A program made the position numbers and the translations under genes. Source: Orlajensenia flava (GTDB lineage: Bacteria > Actinomycetota > Actinomycetes > Actinomycetales > Microbacteriaceae). Taken from it: a stretch of DNA of 64,000 nt. Location of the stretch: the NCBI RefSeq assembly GCF_004801905.1, contig NZ_SSSN01000002.1, positions 124,001 through 188,000 on the forward strand. Direction: 5' to 3'. How positions within the stretch are numbered: the stretch's first letter is position 1; each line of letters starts with the position of its first letter. Positions 16,725 through 27,379 of the stretch are shown piece after piece. Under the pieces are notes generated by a model. That model saw only the letters and a program-made list of their open reading frames with translations, ran no database searches and was not told the origin of the DNA.

Positions 16725-16800
16725 CGCGGGCGTGCCGCCCTCATTTCGCCCCCGGAAGGGGTGAGAATGGACACGGAGGCTGTTGACACGGAGGTGCGCA

Positions 16801-17892
16801 ATGGCTCGAGTGGTGCAGTACTCGCGGTTCGGAGGACCCGAGGTACTGGAGGTTGTCGACATCGACACGCCCGCGCCGGGGGCCGGTGAGGTGCTCGTGC
16901 GCGTCATCGCGGCCGGCACCAATCCCGTCGAGAGCGCCGCGCGCAGCGGGGCCGCGCCGGAACTGTGGCACGTCGACCTGCCGACCGGGCAGGGCAGGGA
17001 TCTCGCAGGCATCGTCTCCGCCGTCGGGTCGGGGGTGAGCCGGTTCCGCGTCGGCGACGAAGTCATGGGCTACGTGGATCACGGGTCGCAGGCGACGGAT
17101 GTCGTCGTTCCCGAAGTGCAGCTCGCACCCAAACCGCGTGGCGTGGAGTGGGAGATAGCGGGGAGCCTGTACGTCGCCGGCACGACCGCGCTGGACGGCG
17201 TACGCGACGTGGCGTTGCGACCGGGCGACGTGGTGGTCATCACGTCGGCGGCCGGGGGAGTCGGCGGGCTCGCCGTGCAACTCGCCGTGGCGAAGGGCGC
17301 GCGCGTGATCGGGACGGTGGCCGAGCGCAACTTCGACTACGTGCGGATGCTCGGCGCGACGCCGGTGGCGTACGGTGCCGACCTCGCGTCCCGCATCCGT
17401 TCCGCCGCACCCAACGGCGTCGACGCGTTCATCGACTTCTTCGGCGGCAACTCCGTCGAGGTGGCCCGGGAGCTCGGCGTGCCGTCCTCGCGCATCACCA
17501 CTGTCCTCGCGCTCGACGCCGTGGACGAGTACGGCGTGCAGACCGCGACCGCCGGCGGCCTGGCCGAGATGCTCGAGATCGCGAAGCTCATGCAGGACCA
17601 CCAGCTGCGCATGCCGATCGCCGACGTGTTCCCGCTGGAGGACATCGTCGCCGCATACACGCAGCTCGATCGCCGCGAGTCCGTCGGCAAGATCGTGATC
17701 GGCATGAACCCCGTGCGCTACCGCAACCAGCGCACGCGAGACACCGGCGTCAAGCAGCAGGATGTGACGCTGGGGGTGCCGACTCCTCATGATCAGATCG
17801 ACTCTCCGGTTGTTCTTCCTCCGGTTTTCGGTCACCGGAGAGGGCACGCGCCCACTCCGCCTGCGGATCGGCGTCCAGAAGAAGAAGCTTGA
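16801..17892 (+). CDS. zinc-independent quinone-oxidoreductase-like MDR protein
   Basis: 363 residues. GroES-like N-terminal half (PTGQGRDLAGIVSAVGSGVS) and NADPH Rossmann half with SAAGGVGGLAVQLAVAKGAR; no structural or catalytic zinc ligands, so a quinone oxidoreductase-like MDR member. ATG 16801 follows a good GGAGG; the word GACACGGAGG occurs twice just upstream. The conserved domain ends near GKIVIGMNPV (~residue 306). The final ~57 residues are basic and disordered-looking and are encoded opposite the 3' end of the convergent AI-2E-family gene (143-bp overlap), so they are probably accidental. Confidence 0.85.
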   Translation: MARVVQYSRFGGPEVLEVVDIDTPAPGAGEVLVRVIAAGTNPVESAARSGAAPELWHVDLPTGQGRDLAGIVSAVGSGVSRFRVGDEVMGYVDHGSQATDVVVPEVQLAPKPRGVEWEIAGSLYVAGTTALDGVRDVALRPGDVVVITSAAGGVGGLAVQLAVAKGARVIGTVAERNFDYVRMLGATPVAYGADLASRIRSAAPNGVDAFIDFFGGNSVEVARELGVPSSRITTVLALDAVDEYGVQTATAGGLAEMLEIAKLMQDHQLRMPIADVFPLEDIVAAYTQLDRRESVGKIVIGMNPVRYRNQRTRDTGVKQQDVTLGVPTPHDQIDSPVVLPPVFGHRRGHAPTPPADRRPEEEA

Positions 17893-18922
17893 GCAGCAGC
17901 GTCAGCGGAACGGCCAGCAGCGCGCCCAGTGGGCCGAGCACGAAGCCCCAGAAGAAGACGGATGCGAACGTGATGGTGAATCCGAGGCTCACGGCCACGG
18001 CGACGAATCGCGGCTGAACGAGCACCTGCAGGGTCACGTTGATCACGATGTAGACGCCGATGACGACGAGAGCGAGCCCCCAGCCGCCGGTGACCAGCGC
18101 GAGCGCCGCGGGAGGCACCACGCCGATGATGAAGCCGATGTTCGGGATGAAGTTGGTGATGAACGCCAGCACCGCCCAGATGAAGGCTCCGGGAACGCCG
18201 AGCGCCCACAGGATGAGCCCGTCGAGCACGGCGACGATCGCTCCGAAGATCGCGTTGACGATCATGTAGCTGCGCACGCCCGAGGCGAACCGGTTGAGTG
18301 CGGCGATGACGTGCCCCCGCGAGTCCCGGTAGCGGGCGAACAGCGGCGCGATGTAGGCCGCATCCGCCGCCATGAAGAGGGCGTATGCGAACACGAGGGC
18401 GATCGCCGAGATGGAGCTGAGCAGAGACTTGGCGCCCGCGAGCACGATGCCGACCAGCGTGCCGGGGTCGAACGACCCGCTGATGGCCTTCGTCTGCGCG
18501 GCCGAGAGGCCGAGGCCGTTCACCCAGTCCGTGAACTGGCGGGCGCTCGCCTCGAACTGGTCGGCACTGTCGGTCACCAGCCGGGCGAACTGGGCGAGGG
18601 CCAGCACGAGGAGGCCCAGGATGATGATGAGGATGAGGTAGACCACGACGATGACGGTCGTGGTGGCGAGCCAGCGGGGCCATCCCCGCTTCTCGAGGAG
18701 CGGGCGAACCGGGTGCGCGATGATGACCAGCACCACCGCGAGCACGATGGGGCCGATGATGTCCTTCGCGAAGTACATGCCGGCAACGGTCAGCGTCGCG
18801 GCCGCGAGCGTGATGAGCACCCGGGTCGAGAGCGAGAAGCCGACCGGTGCCACGGCGGCTCCCGGCCGTTCGGTGTCCTGGGCGTCGTGGATTCGCACGT
18901 CGGGGGTGGTGGCATCCGTCAT
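17750..18922 (-). CDS. AI-2E family membrane permease (first of two in the window)
   Basis: 390 residues from ATG 18922. Hydrophobic segments and the segment FITNFIPNIGFIIGVVPPAA are the hallmark of the AI-2E/TqsA-like family (PF01594). VQPRFVAVAVSLGFTITF and PLTLLLKLLLLDADPQAEWA close the domain. The acidic Ser/Glu-rich tail (RKPEEEQPESRSDHEES) lies in the 143-bp convergent overlap. Family members export AI-2 or act as sodium/proton antiporters; specificity unknown. An upstream ATG at 19015 would overlap the divergent metG start and is less likely. Confidence 0.87.
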   Translation of the reverse strand: MTDATTPDVRIHDAQDTERPGAAVAPVGFSLSTRVLITLAAATLTVAGMYFAKDIIGPIVLAVVLVIIAHPVRPLLEKRGWPRWLATTTVIVVVYLILIIILGLLVLALAQFARLVTDSADQFEASARQFTDWVNGLGLSAAQTKAISGSFDPGTLVGIVLAGAKSLLSSISAIALVFAYALFMAADAAYIAPLFARYRDSRGHVIAALNRFASGVRSYMIVNAIFGAIVAVLDGLILWALGVPGAFIWAVLAFITNFIPNIGFIIGVVPPAALALVTGGWGLALVVIGVYIVINVTLQVLVQPRFVAVAVSLGFTITFASVFFWGFVLGPLGALLAVPLTLLLKLLLLDADPQAEWARALSGDRKPEEEQPESRSDHEESAPPASHPAA

Positions 18923-19000
18923 GCGCCCATGCTGACAGGCGCGGGCACCACCGCGCGGAGGGCTTGCCGTAACGCGGCCGGTCGGGTACGGCCCGCCGAA

Positions 19001-19006
19001 TAGGAT
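19001..19006 (+). promoter_or_regulatory. -10 element of metG (leaderless start)
   Basis: TAGGAT with 7 nt to ATG 19014. It contains the alternative ATG at 19005, which argues for 19014 as the start. Confidence 0.5.
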
Positions 19007-19013
19007 GGAAACC

Positions 19014-20579
19014 ATGCCCAGCGGTTCCTCCTTCTACGTCACGACGCCGATCTTCTACGTCAACGACGTACCCCACATCGGCCACGCGTACACCGAGGTG
19101 GCCGCCGACGTGCTCGCCCGGTGGCACCGCCAGCGCGGGGACGACACGTGGATGCTGACGGGAACCGACGAGCACGGCCAGAAGATCCTGCGCACGGCAA
19201 CGGCGAACGGCGTGACGCCGCAGCAGTGGGCGGACAAGCTCGTCGCCGAGGCGTGGAAACCCCTGCTCGAGACGGTCGATCTCGCCAACGACGACTTCAT
19301 CCGCACCACCGATGAGCGTCACGAGGTGAACGTGCAGAAGTTCCTGCAGCGGCTCTACGACGACGGCCACATCTACACGGGTGAGTACGAGGGCTACTAC
19401 TGCGTCGGCTGCGAGGAGTACAAGCAGCCGAGCGACCTGCTGCCGGGCACGGGCGAGTACGAGGGTCAGCTCGTCTGCGCCATCCACTCCCTGCCCGTCG
19501 AGCTGCTCAAGGAGCGCAACTACTTCTTCCGCATGAGCGCGTTCGGCGATCGCCTGCTCGAGCTCTACGCCGCCCAGCCCGATTTCGTGCAGCCCGAGAG
19601 CGCCCGAAACGAGGTGGTCTCGTTCGTGCAGCAGGGCCTCGCCGACCTGTCCATCTCGCGGTCGTCCTTCGACTGGGGCGTCAAGGTGCCGTGGGACGAG
19701 TCGCACGTCGTCTACGTCTGGTTCGACGCCCTGCTCAACTACATCACCGCTGTCGGCTACGGAGCGGATGAGGAGGAGTTCGCGCGGCGCTGGCCGGCGA
19801 CCCACATCGTCGGCAAGGACATCCTGCGCTTCCACGCCGTCATCTGGCCGGCCATGCTGATGGCGGCCGGCCTCGACGTGCCCAAGCGGGTGTTCGGCCA
19901 CGGCTGGCTGCTGGTCGGCGGCGAGAAGATGAGCAAGTCCAAGCTCACCGGCATCGCCCCGTCGCAGATCATCGACACCTTCGGCTCGGATGCGTTCCGG
20001 TACTACTTCCTCCGCGCCATCGCCTTCGGGCAGGACGGCTCGTTCTCGTGGGAGGACCTCGCCGCCCGGTACCAGGCCGAGCTGGCCAACGGCTTCGGCA
20101 ACCTCGCCTCCCGGGTGGTGGCGATGGTCGCGCGCTACTGCGACGGCGTCGTGCCGACGCCCGGCGAGTTGACGGATGCCGACCGCGCGATCGTGGACCT
20201 CGAGAGGTCCGCGACGGCGGCCGCCGACAAGGCGATCGACTCGCTCGGCATCCACGAGGCCATCGCCGCGACCTGGCGACTCGTCGATGCGCTCAACGGG
20301 TACATCACCGAGCAGGAGCCGTGGGTGCTCGCGAAGGATCCCGCGCAGCGGGAGCGCCTCGACACGGTGCTCGCGACCGTCGTGCGCGGGCTCGGGACAC
20401 TGGCCGTGCTGCTGTCTCCCGTCGTTCCGAAGGCGACGGCGAAGCTCTGGGAGGCGCTCGGCGGAGAGGGCGAGCTGGCGGCGCAGCGCATCGATCGCGC
20501 CTGGGAGTGGCGAGGCGGGGCGACGGTCACCCCCTTGGCCTCGCCGCTGTTCCCGCGCATCGAGGCGAGCGGTGAGTAG
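19014..20579 (+). CDS. metG: methionyl-tRNA synthetase
   Basis: 521 residues. Class I synthetase with H21-I-G-H24 in DVPHIGHAYTEVAADVLARW and K305-M-S-K-S309 in GEKMSKSKLTG. The insert has CVGCEEY but only part of the zinc-knuckle cysteines, and the short form lacks the C-terminal dimerisation domain. It charges tRNA-Met. Start set at 19014 rather than 19005 because of the overlapping promoter hexamer. tatD begins 8 bp inside its 3' end, so metG-tatD-rsmA are co-transcribed. Confidence 0.95.
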   Translation: MPSGSSFYVTTPIFYVNDVPHIGHAYTEVAADVLARWHRQRGDDTWMLTGTDEHGQKILRTATANGVTPQQWADKLVAEAWKPLLETVDLANDDFIRTTDERHEVNVQKFLQRLYDDGHIYTGEYEGYYCVGCEEYKQPSDLLPGTGEYEGQLVCAIHSLPVELLKERNYFFRMSAFGDRLLELYAAQPDFVQPESARNEVVSFVQQGLADLSISRSSFDWGVKVPWDESHVVYVWFDALLNYITAVGYGADEEEFARRWPATHIVGKDILRFHAVIWPAMLMAAGLDVPKRVFGHGWLLVGGEKMSKSKLTGIAPSQIIDTFGSDAFRYYFLRAIAFGQDGSFSWEDLAARYQAELANGFGNLASRVVAMVARYCDGVVPTPGELTDADRAIVDLERSATAAADKAIDSLGIHEAIAATWRLVDALNGYITEQEPWVLAKDPAQRERLDTVLATVVRGLGTLAVLLSPVVPKATAKLWEALGGEGELAAQRIDRAWEWRGGATVTPLASPLFPRIEASGE

Positions 20580-21414
20580 CGTCCCGGCCTACCCCGAGGC
20601 ACCTGAGCCGCTTCCCGTCGGCGTCTACGACAACCACACCCACCTCGAGTTCGATCCCGGCTACCCGGGCCTGGAACTCGGCGACCACCTCGATCGTGCG
20701 TCTGCCGTCGGCGTCCTCGGCGTGGTCCAGGTGGGCACCGACCTCGAGAGTTCGCGCTGGTCGGCTGCGACGGCGGCCGCAGAGCCTCGCGTACTCGCAT
20801 CCGTCGCCATCCATCCCAACGAGGCCGTCGAGTATGCCGAACAGGGCGTACTCGACGCGGCCCTAGCCGAAATCGACGCCCTGGCTGCGCTGCCGCGCGT
20901 CGTGTCGATCGGCGAGACCGGGCTGGACTACTACCGCACGGAGACGGATGCCGGCCGCGCCGCGCAGTTGCGCTCGTTCGAGGCGCACATCGCCATCGCC
21001 AAGAAGCACGAGCTGGCCCTGCAGATCCACGACCGCGACGCGCACGACGACGTCATCGCCACGCTTCTGCGCGTCGGCGCCCCGGAGCGCACCGTGTTCC
21101 ACTGCTACTCGGGCGACGCCGAGATGGCCGCCGTCTGCGCCGCCCACGGCTGGTACCTCTCCTTCGCCGGCAACGTGACCTTCAAGAATGCGGGCAACCT
21201 GCGCGAGGCCCTCGCGGTGACCCCGCGCTCGCGCATCCTCGTCGAGACGGATGCGCCGTTCCTCACGCCTGTGCCCCTGCGCGGGCGACCGAACGCGCCC
21301 TACCTGATGCCGCACACCGTGCGCGCGATGGCGACGTATCTCGACATGGCTGTCGACGACCTCGGCGAGCAGCTCGCCACGAACACCGAAGCGGTCTACG
21401 GAAGGTGGTCGTGA
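20572..21414 (+). CDS. tatD: TatD-family metal-dependent hydrolase
   Basis: 280 residues from a GTG overlapping the metG stop. Metal-site motifs: YDNHTHLEFD, SIGETGLDYY, LQIHDRDAHDD, FHCYSG and VETDAPFLTP. TatD proteins are 3'-5' DNA/RNA exonucleases with a TIM-barrel amidohydrolase fold. In M. tuberculosis rpfB lies between tatD and ksgA; here the tatD stop overlaps the rsmA start, so it is absent at this locus. Confidence 0.92.
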   Translation: MSSVPAYPEAPEPLPVGVYDNHTHLEFDPGYPGLELGDHLDRASAVGVLGVVQVGTDLESSRWSAATAAAEPRVLASVAIHPNEAVEYAEQGVLDAALAEIDALAALPRVVSIGETGLDYYRTETDAGRAAQLRSFEAHIAIAKKHELALQIHDRDAHDDVIATLLRVGAPERTVFHCYSGDAEMAAVCAAHGWYLSFAGNVTFKNAGNLREALAVTPRSRILVETDAPFLTPVPLRGRPNAPYLMPHTVRAMATYLDMAVDDLGEQLATNTEAVYGRWS

Positions 21415-22265
21415 TGGCGATGCTCGGACCCGCGGAGATCCGCGACCTCGCCGAACTGCTCGGCGTGACGCCGACGAAGAAGCTCGGCCAGAACTTCGTC
21501 ATCGACGCCAACACCGTGCGGCGCATCGTCAAGGCGGGCGGGGTGCGCGCCGGAGAGCACGTCGTGGAGATCGGCCCGGGCCTCGGCTCGCTCACGCTCG
21601 GGCTGCTCGAGGCCGGAGCATCCGTCACCGCGGTGGAGATCGACGGACGCCTCGCCGAGCAGCTGCCCAAGACCGTCGAGTTGATGCAGCCGGGCGCGGC
21701 GTTGACCGTCGTGCACGAGGATGCACTGCGCGTCGACGCGCTCGACGGCGACCCGGTGCGCCTGGTCGCCAACCTGCCGTACAACGTGTCGGTGCCCGTG
21801 CTGCTGCACTTCCTCGAGCACTTCCCGTCCTTGCAGTCGGGCGTTGTGATGGTGCAGGCGGAGGTGGGACACCGGCTGGCCGCCGCCCCGGGGTCGAAGG
21901 TCTACGGGAGCCCCAGCGTCAAGGCGGCGTGGTACGGAGACTGGCGGCTGGCCGGCAACGTCAGCAGGCAGGTCTTCTGGCCGGTGCCCAACGTCGACTC
22001 GGTGCTGGTGGCGTTCGAGCGGCGCACGGATCAGCTCGGCACGGAGGACGAGCGTCTGGCGACGTTCGCGCTCGTCGATGCCGCGTTCCAGCAGCGCCGC
22101 AAGATGCTGCGACAGTCCCTCTCGAGCGTGTTCGGCGACTCGGCGCGAGCATCGACCGCGTTGGAAGCGGGCGGCGTGCCCCCGACCGAGCGAGGCGAAC
22201 AGCTCACCGTTCACGACTTCCTCCGGGTCGCCCGGGACGGGTGGTCGGAGGGTGCGCTGGGATAG
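21414..22265 (+). CDS. rsmA: 16S rRNA (adenine-1518/1519-N6)-dimethyltransferase
   Basis: 283 residues. PTKKLGQNFVID, the SAM loop VEIGPGLGSLTLGLL, VEIDGRLAEQL and the catalytic NLPYNVS are all present. KsgA dimethylates two adjacent adenines in helix 45 as a late 30S assembly step. ATG 21414 overlaps the tatD stop by one base (TGATG) and is preceded by GGAAGG at a spacing of 8; GTGs at 21405 and 21411 are less likely. Confidence 0.95.
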   Translation: MAMLGPAEIRDLAELLGVTPTKKLGQNFVIDANTVRRIVKAGGVRAGEHVVEIGPGLGSLTLGLLEAGASVTAVEIDGRLAEQLPKTVELMQPGAALTVVHEDALRVDALDGDPVRLVANLPYNVSVPVLLHFLEHFPSLQSGVVMVQAEVGHRLAAAPGSKVYGSPSVKAAWYGDWRLAGNVSRQVFWPVPNVDSVLVAFERRTDQLGTEDERLATFALVDAAFQQRRKMLRQSLSSVFGDSARASTALEAGGVPPTERGEQLTVHDFLRVARDGWSEGALG

Positions 22266-22268
22266 GTT
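22263..22268 (+). promoter_or_regulatory. -10 element of ispE, overlapping the rsmA stop codon
   Basis: TAGGTT uses the rsmA TAG stop as its first three bases and lies 6 nt before the ispE ATG. Confidence 0.45.
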
Positions 22269-22274
22269 GGGGAC

Positions 22275-23207
22275 ATGACCAGCCTCGTCCCGACTCCGGT
22301 TCACGTGCGGGCTCCCGGCAAGGTCAACGTCTTCCTCAAGGTCGGCGCCCGGCAGGACGACGGCTACCACGACGTCGCGATCGCCTACCAGGCGGTGTCA
22401 CTCGTCGAGGACGTGCGTGCCTACCCCGCCGACGACTTCTCCGTCTCCTTCGGCGGGAGCGTCGACACCTCGGGGCTCGTCACCGACGGCAGCAACCTCG
22501 CCATCAAGGCGGCGCGCATGCTGGCCCGTCGCACCGGATTCCGCGGGGGAGTGCGACTCGAGATCGAGAAGAACGTTCCGATCGCCGGGGGCATGGGGGG
22601 CGGGTCGGCGGATGCCGCTGCCACGTTGCTCGCGTGCGATGCGCTGTGGGAGACCGGGATGGCACGCGACGACATGCTCGCGCTCGCGGCCAAGCTCGGC
22701 GCCGACGTCCCGTTCGTGCTCGTGGGCGGGACGGCCATCGGCACCGGTCGCGGGGACCAACTCTCGCCGGCGCTGGCGCAGGGGACGTTCCACTGGGTGC
22801 TCGCCATCGCCGAGTTCGGAATGTCGACCCCCGCCGTCTACGAGGAGCTCGATCGGCACCGCGAACGCCACCAGCGCGACATCCGTCCCGCCGAGGAGGC
22901 GCCGAGCGTGGACGCCGAGGTGCTCCAGGCCCTGCGCGCCGGCGACGCGCGGATGCTCGGCGATGCGCTCCACAACGACCTCCAGGCACCGGCACTGCAT
23001 CTGGCGCCGGGCCTCGGCCGCATTCTCGAGCTCGGCGAGGAGAACGGGGCGCTCGCCGGCATCGTGTCGGGTTCGGGTCCGACGGTCGCGTTCCTCGCGC
23101 CCGACGCCGACGCCGCCCTCGAGCTCCAGGTGGCGCTCTCGGCGGCCCGGCTCACGGCGGTGCGCGCCCACGCTCCGGTGCACGGCGCCCGCCTGGTTCA
23201 CGACTGA
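22275..23207 (+). CDS. ispE: 4-diphosphocytidyl-2-C-methyl-D-erythritol kinase
   Basis: 310 residues, GHMP kinase. [20 protein letters not shown] at the N-terminus, the ATP-binding [20 protein letters not shown], and the C-terminal [10 protein letters not shown]. It phosphorylates CDP-ME in the MEP isoprenoid pathway. Nine bp after rsmA; it may be read from the operon and from its own leaderless promoter. A few bases downstream begins a 266-bp stretch without a gene. Confidence 0.95.
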   Translation: MTSLVPTPVHVRAPGKVNVFLKVGARQDDGYHDVAIAYQAVSLVEDVRAYPADDFSVSFGGSVDTSGLVTDGSNLAIKAARMLARRTGFRGGVRLEIEKNVPIAGGMGGGSADAAATLLACDALWETGMARDDMLALAAKLGADVPFVLVGGTAIGTGRGDQLSPALAQGTFHWVLAIAEFGMSTPAVYEELDRHRERHQRDIRPAEEAPSVDAEVLQALRAGDARMLGDALHNDLQAPALHLAPGLGRILELGEENGALAGIVSGSGPTVAFLAPDADAALELQVALSAARLTAVRAHAPVHGARLVHD

Positions 23208-23302
23208 CGCGCTAGCTCGCTCGCCCCGCAGTCCCTCCCCAGCTGCGCGCTAGCCCGCCCTCCAGCCACGCTGTCCGTCCCCAGCTCCCACCCACCACCT
23301 CG

Positions 23303-23362
23303 TCGAAAACGCAACTCTTGCGGGTTGACGCGGCCGCGCACCCACAAAGACTGCGTTTTCGA
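23303..23362. repeat. palindromic element A (REP-like), upstream of the DUF559 gene
   Basis: A 60-nt imperfect palindrome: TCGAAAACGCA at the left end is the exact complement of TGCGTTTTCGA at the right end, CTCTTGCGGGT faces ACCCACAAAGA, and CGCGGCCGCG is the centre. It is homologous to element B at 24402-24459: the inner sequence is shared, and outer base pairs differ in a compensating way. The rest of the intergenic region 23208-23473 shows no gene. Confidence 0.75.
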
Positions 23363-23473
23363 TCCCGACCGGGGACGAAAATGGGTCCTCCCCAAGGTGG
23401 GGCCGCGAGGGTCGGATGCACAGATCTGGCGCGCAGGTCTGGCGCTCGGGGATGGCGGGGCGAGCATCGGTGA

Positions 23474-24397
23474 GTGACCGCGCGAGGCATCCTTCCACCC
23501 GAGCTGGGCGATGTCCCATTCTCGACGGCTTCAGCACTGTCTCGTGGCGCCACGCCATCCCGGTTGCGCGCGGCAGACCTCGAACGCCCGTTCACCGGGG
23601 TGCGGAGCCCGGTGCCGGTACGTGACATGGTCGAACGAGCGCGTGCGCTGCTGCCGGTTCTTCCTGACCGTGGAATCTTCAGCCACGCGACGGCGGCGAT
23701 GGTCCTCGGTGCGCCACTGCCGAGCGGCCTCGAGCGCGGTCCCGTCCATCTCACCGTGGTGAAGCCGGGTCGCGGGTCGATGAGAAGGGGCGTGGCCTGG
23801 CATGAGACGGATGCCGAGCTGCCCGCGCTCGTGTTCGACGGATTGAGAGTGATCTCCCCTGCCGTCGTGTTCGGTCAATTGGCCGGCTGTCTCAGCCTCG
23901 CGAACCTGGTTGCCCTCGGCGACTACCTCATCACCGGTCGCGAACCGATCTCGGGTGCGCGGGCGCATTCCACCATCGCTGAGCTCCGCGAGGCCGTCGA
24001 TGGATGGGGGTCGCGGCGGGGAGCTCGAACACTGAAACAGGCTCTGATGCTCGTGCGCTGGGGCCCGCTCTCCCGCCCCGAGTCGCTGCTCAGAGTCGGA
24101 CTCGTGCTGGCCGGACTACCGGAGCCGCTCATCAACCATCGCATCTGGCATGCCGGTCTCCTTCGGCACTTCATGGTCGACCTCGCCTTCGACGGCCTGC
24201 ACATCGCTCTGGAATACGAGGGCGATCACCACCGGACGGATCGCGCCGTATTCGAATCGGACATCCTCCGCCGGGAGCAGTTGGCCGAGATCGGCTGGAC
24301 CGTCATCCGCGTCACGGCGTACGACCTCGGTGATGGATGGGAAGCCTTCGTGCTCCGTCTCCGCACTCACATCGCTCGCGCCCGGTCAGCGTCCTGA
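23474..24397 (+). CDS. DUF559 / VSR-like PD-(D/E)XK nuclease-fold protein
   Basis: 307 residues from GTG. The N-terminal ~200 look like the AbiEi-type region that precedes such domains in actinobacteria (FSHATAAMVLGAPLPSG, WHETDAELPALVFDGLRVIS). The C-terminal ~70 carry the restriction-endonuclease-like core MVDLAFDGLHIALEYEGDHH and then REQLAEIGWTVIRVTAYDL, with D and E-x-E in the usual spacing. Members form large paralogous families of unknown role in Microbacteriaceae and relatives. It sits exactly between two homologous palindromes, which suggests it moved or is mobilised as a unit. Antitoxin-like or defence functions are possible but unproven. Confidence 0.75.
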   Translation: MTARGILPPELGDVPFSTASALSRGATPSRLRAADLERPFTGVRSPVPVRDMVERARALLPVLPDRGIFSHATAAMVLGAPLPSGLERGPVHLTVVKPGRGSMRRGVAWHETDAELPALVFDGLRVISPAVVFGQLAGCLSLANLVALGDYLITGREPISGARAHSTIAELREAVDGWGSRRGARTLKQALMLVRWGPLSRPESLLRVGLVLAGLPEPLINHRIWHAGLLRHFMVDLAFDGLHIALEYEGDHHRTDRAVFESDILRREQLAEIGWTVIRVTAYDLGDGWEAFVLRLRTHIARARSAS

Positions 24398-24401
24398 TGC
24401 T

Positions 24402-24459
24402 CGAGATCGCAGCTCTTGCGGGTGCGGCCCGGAGCGCACCCGCAAGATCTGCGATCTCG
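24402..24459. repeat. palindromic element B (REP-like), downstream of the DUF559 gene
   Basis: A 25-bp inverted repeat with a single mismatch around an 8-nt loop: left arm begins CGAGATCGCAGCTCTTGCGG, right arm ends AAGATCTGCGATCTCG. It starts 4 nt after the nuclease gene stop, so it could also terminate transcription. Homologous to element A 1.1 kb upstream. Confidence 0.8.
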
Positions 24460-24484
24460 GCGGCGCGGGTACGCTTGAACGGAT

Positions 24485-26284
<1,800 letters not shown>

Positions 26285-26302
26285 GCGACGCGAGCGGCTG
26301 CC

Positions 26303-26827
26303 TCAGGCGTTGGGGCGGTAGGTGTGCCGCACGTGGTGGCGGTCGTGTCGACCCTGCCAGAACTCGATCTCGACCGGCCGCAGCGCGTACAGCCGCCACT
26401 CGCGATTCACCGTCCCGTCCGACCCCGGGCGCGCCAGCCAGTCCGCCTCCGATTCCTCGTCCGACAGCGCGGTCACGCCGCCGACGAGTCGCACCTGCCT
26501 GCCGAGGTCGAGCCACGAGAAGTTCATGGCGGCCTGCGGGTTCTCGACGAGTTCGCGGCCCTTGCGCGAGTGCTCAGACGAGGCGAACTGCCATCCGCCG
26601 TTCTCGATTCCCTTGAGAATGAGCATGCGCGACGACACCACGCCCGCCGCCGTGGCCGTGGCGAGGCTGAAGGCATGCGGCTGACGGATGCCCGCGTCGA
26701 TCGCGATGTGCAGCCAGTCGAGGAACAGCTCGACCGGATCGTCAGGCGCTGCTGCCGCGTCGAAATCGGGCATGTCAGGCGGGAAGTCGGGCAGGGCACG
26801 CAGTTCGGCGCGCAGTGATTCGCTCAC
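26303..26827 (-). CDS. pyridoxamine 5'-phosphate oxidase-like flavoprotein (short)
   Basis: 174 residues, shorter than classical PdxH (~210-220). FMN-binding landmarks are present: SSRMLILKGIENGGWQFASS and SRKGRELVENPQAAMNFSW, plus the C-terminal RPVEIEFWQGRHDRHHVRHT, equivalent to IEFWQGRxxRLHDR in PdxH. The usual C-terminal LxP end is missing. It may make pyridoxal phosphate or oxidise a related ring compound. Convergent with the ABC-F gene, 18 bp between stops. Confidence 0.8.
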   Translation of the reverse strand: MSESLRAELRALPDFPPDMPDFDAAAAPDDPVELFLDWLHIAIDAGIRQPHAFSLATATAAGVVSSRMLILKGIENGGWQFASSEHSRKGRELVENPQAAMNFSWLDLGRQVRLVGGVTALSDEESEADWLARPGSDGTVNREWRLYALRPVEIEFWQGRHDRHHVRHTYRPNA

Positions 26828-26881
26828 GTTGCGAGCCTAGATGCACGAGGCGCGGCCCTGTGAAGGAGATAGAGGCGCGAC

Positions 26882-27373
26882 TCAGTCGAAGTCGAGGCTG
26901 AGCTTGCGCAGCAGGCCGGCCAGCCGCTCCTGGTCGCTCGCGCTCAGCGTGCCGAGCAGGGCGGCCTCGGCGCTGACCAGGCCCGAGATGGCGTCGTCCA
27001 CGCGGGTGAGGCCGGCATCCGACATGCGGACGAGCACGCCGCGACCGTCGCGCGGGTCGGTGCCGCGCACCACCAGGCCGCGCTCGACGAGCCGGTCGAT
27101 GCGGTTGGTCATCGTCCCGCTGGAGACCAGGGTCTGCTGCAGGAGCGCCTTGGGCGAGAGCTGGTAGGGAGAACCGGCCCGGCGGAGAGCCGAGAGCACG
27201 TCGAACTCCCATGACTCGAGCTGCGCGTGGGCGAAGGCGCTGCGTCGCTCCCGGTCGAGGTGCTTCGAGAGTCGGCCGACCCGTGAGAGCACCTGCAGCG
27301 GGGCGAAGTCGAGGTCGGGCCGCTCGCGCTGCCACGCATCGACGATGCGGTCCACCTCATCGCTCGCTGCCAT
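26882..27373 (-). CDS. MarR-family transcriptional regulator
   Basis: 163 residues; winged helix with LSPKALLQQTLVSSGTMTNR as recognition region and RLVERGLVVRGTDPRDGRGV as the beta-wing, the MarR signature. Helices at both ends provide dimerisation. The gene stands alone; a TCTCG-GTAT-CGAGA repeat overlapping its promoter suggests autoregulation. The ligand is unknown. Confidence 0.88.
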   Translation of the reverse strand: MAASDEVDRIVDAWQRERPDLDFAPLQVLSRVGRLSKHLDRERRSAFAHAQLESWEFDVLSALRRAGSPYQLSPKALLQQTLVSSGTMTNRIDRLVERGLVVRGTDPRDGRGVLVRMSDAGLTRVDDAISGLVSAEAALLGTLSASDQERLAGLLRKLSLDFD

Positions 27374-27379
27374 CCGTCC

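Noticed and set aside
16725-16760. Small GGGCG-TGC-CGCCC hairpin after rsmI as terminator
   Set aside because: Only five pairs and no T-run; too weak to annotate.
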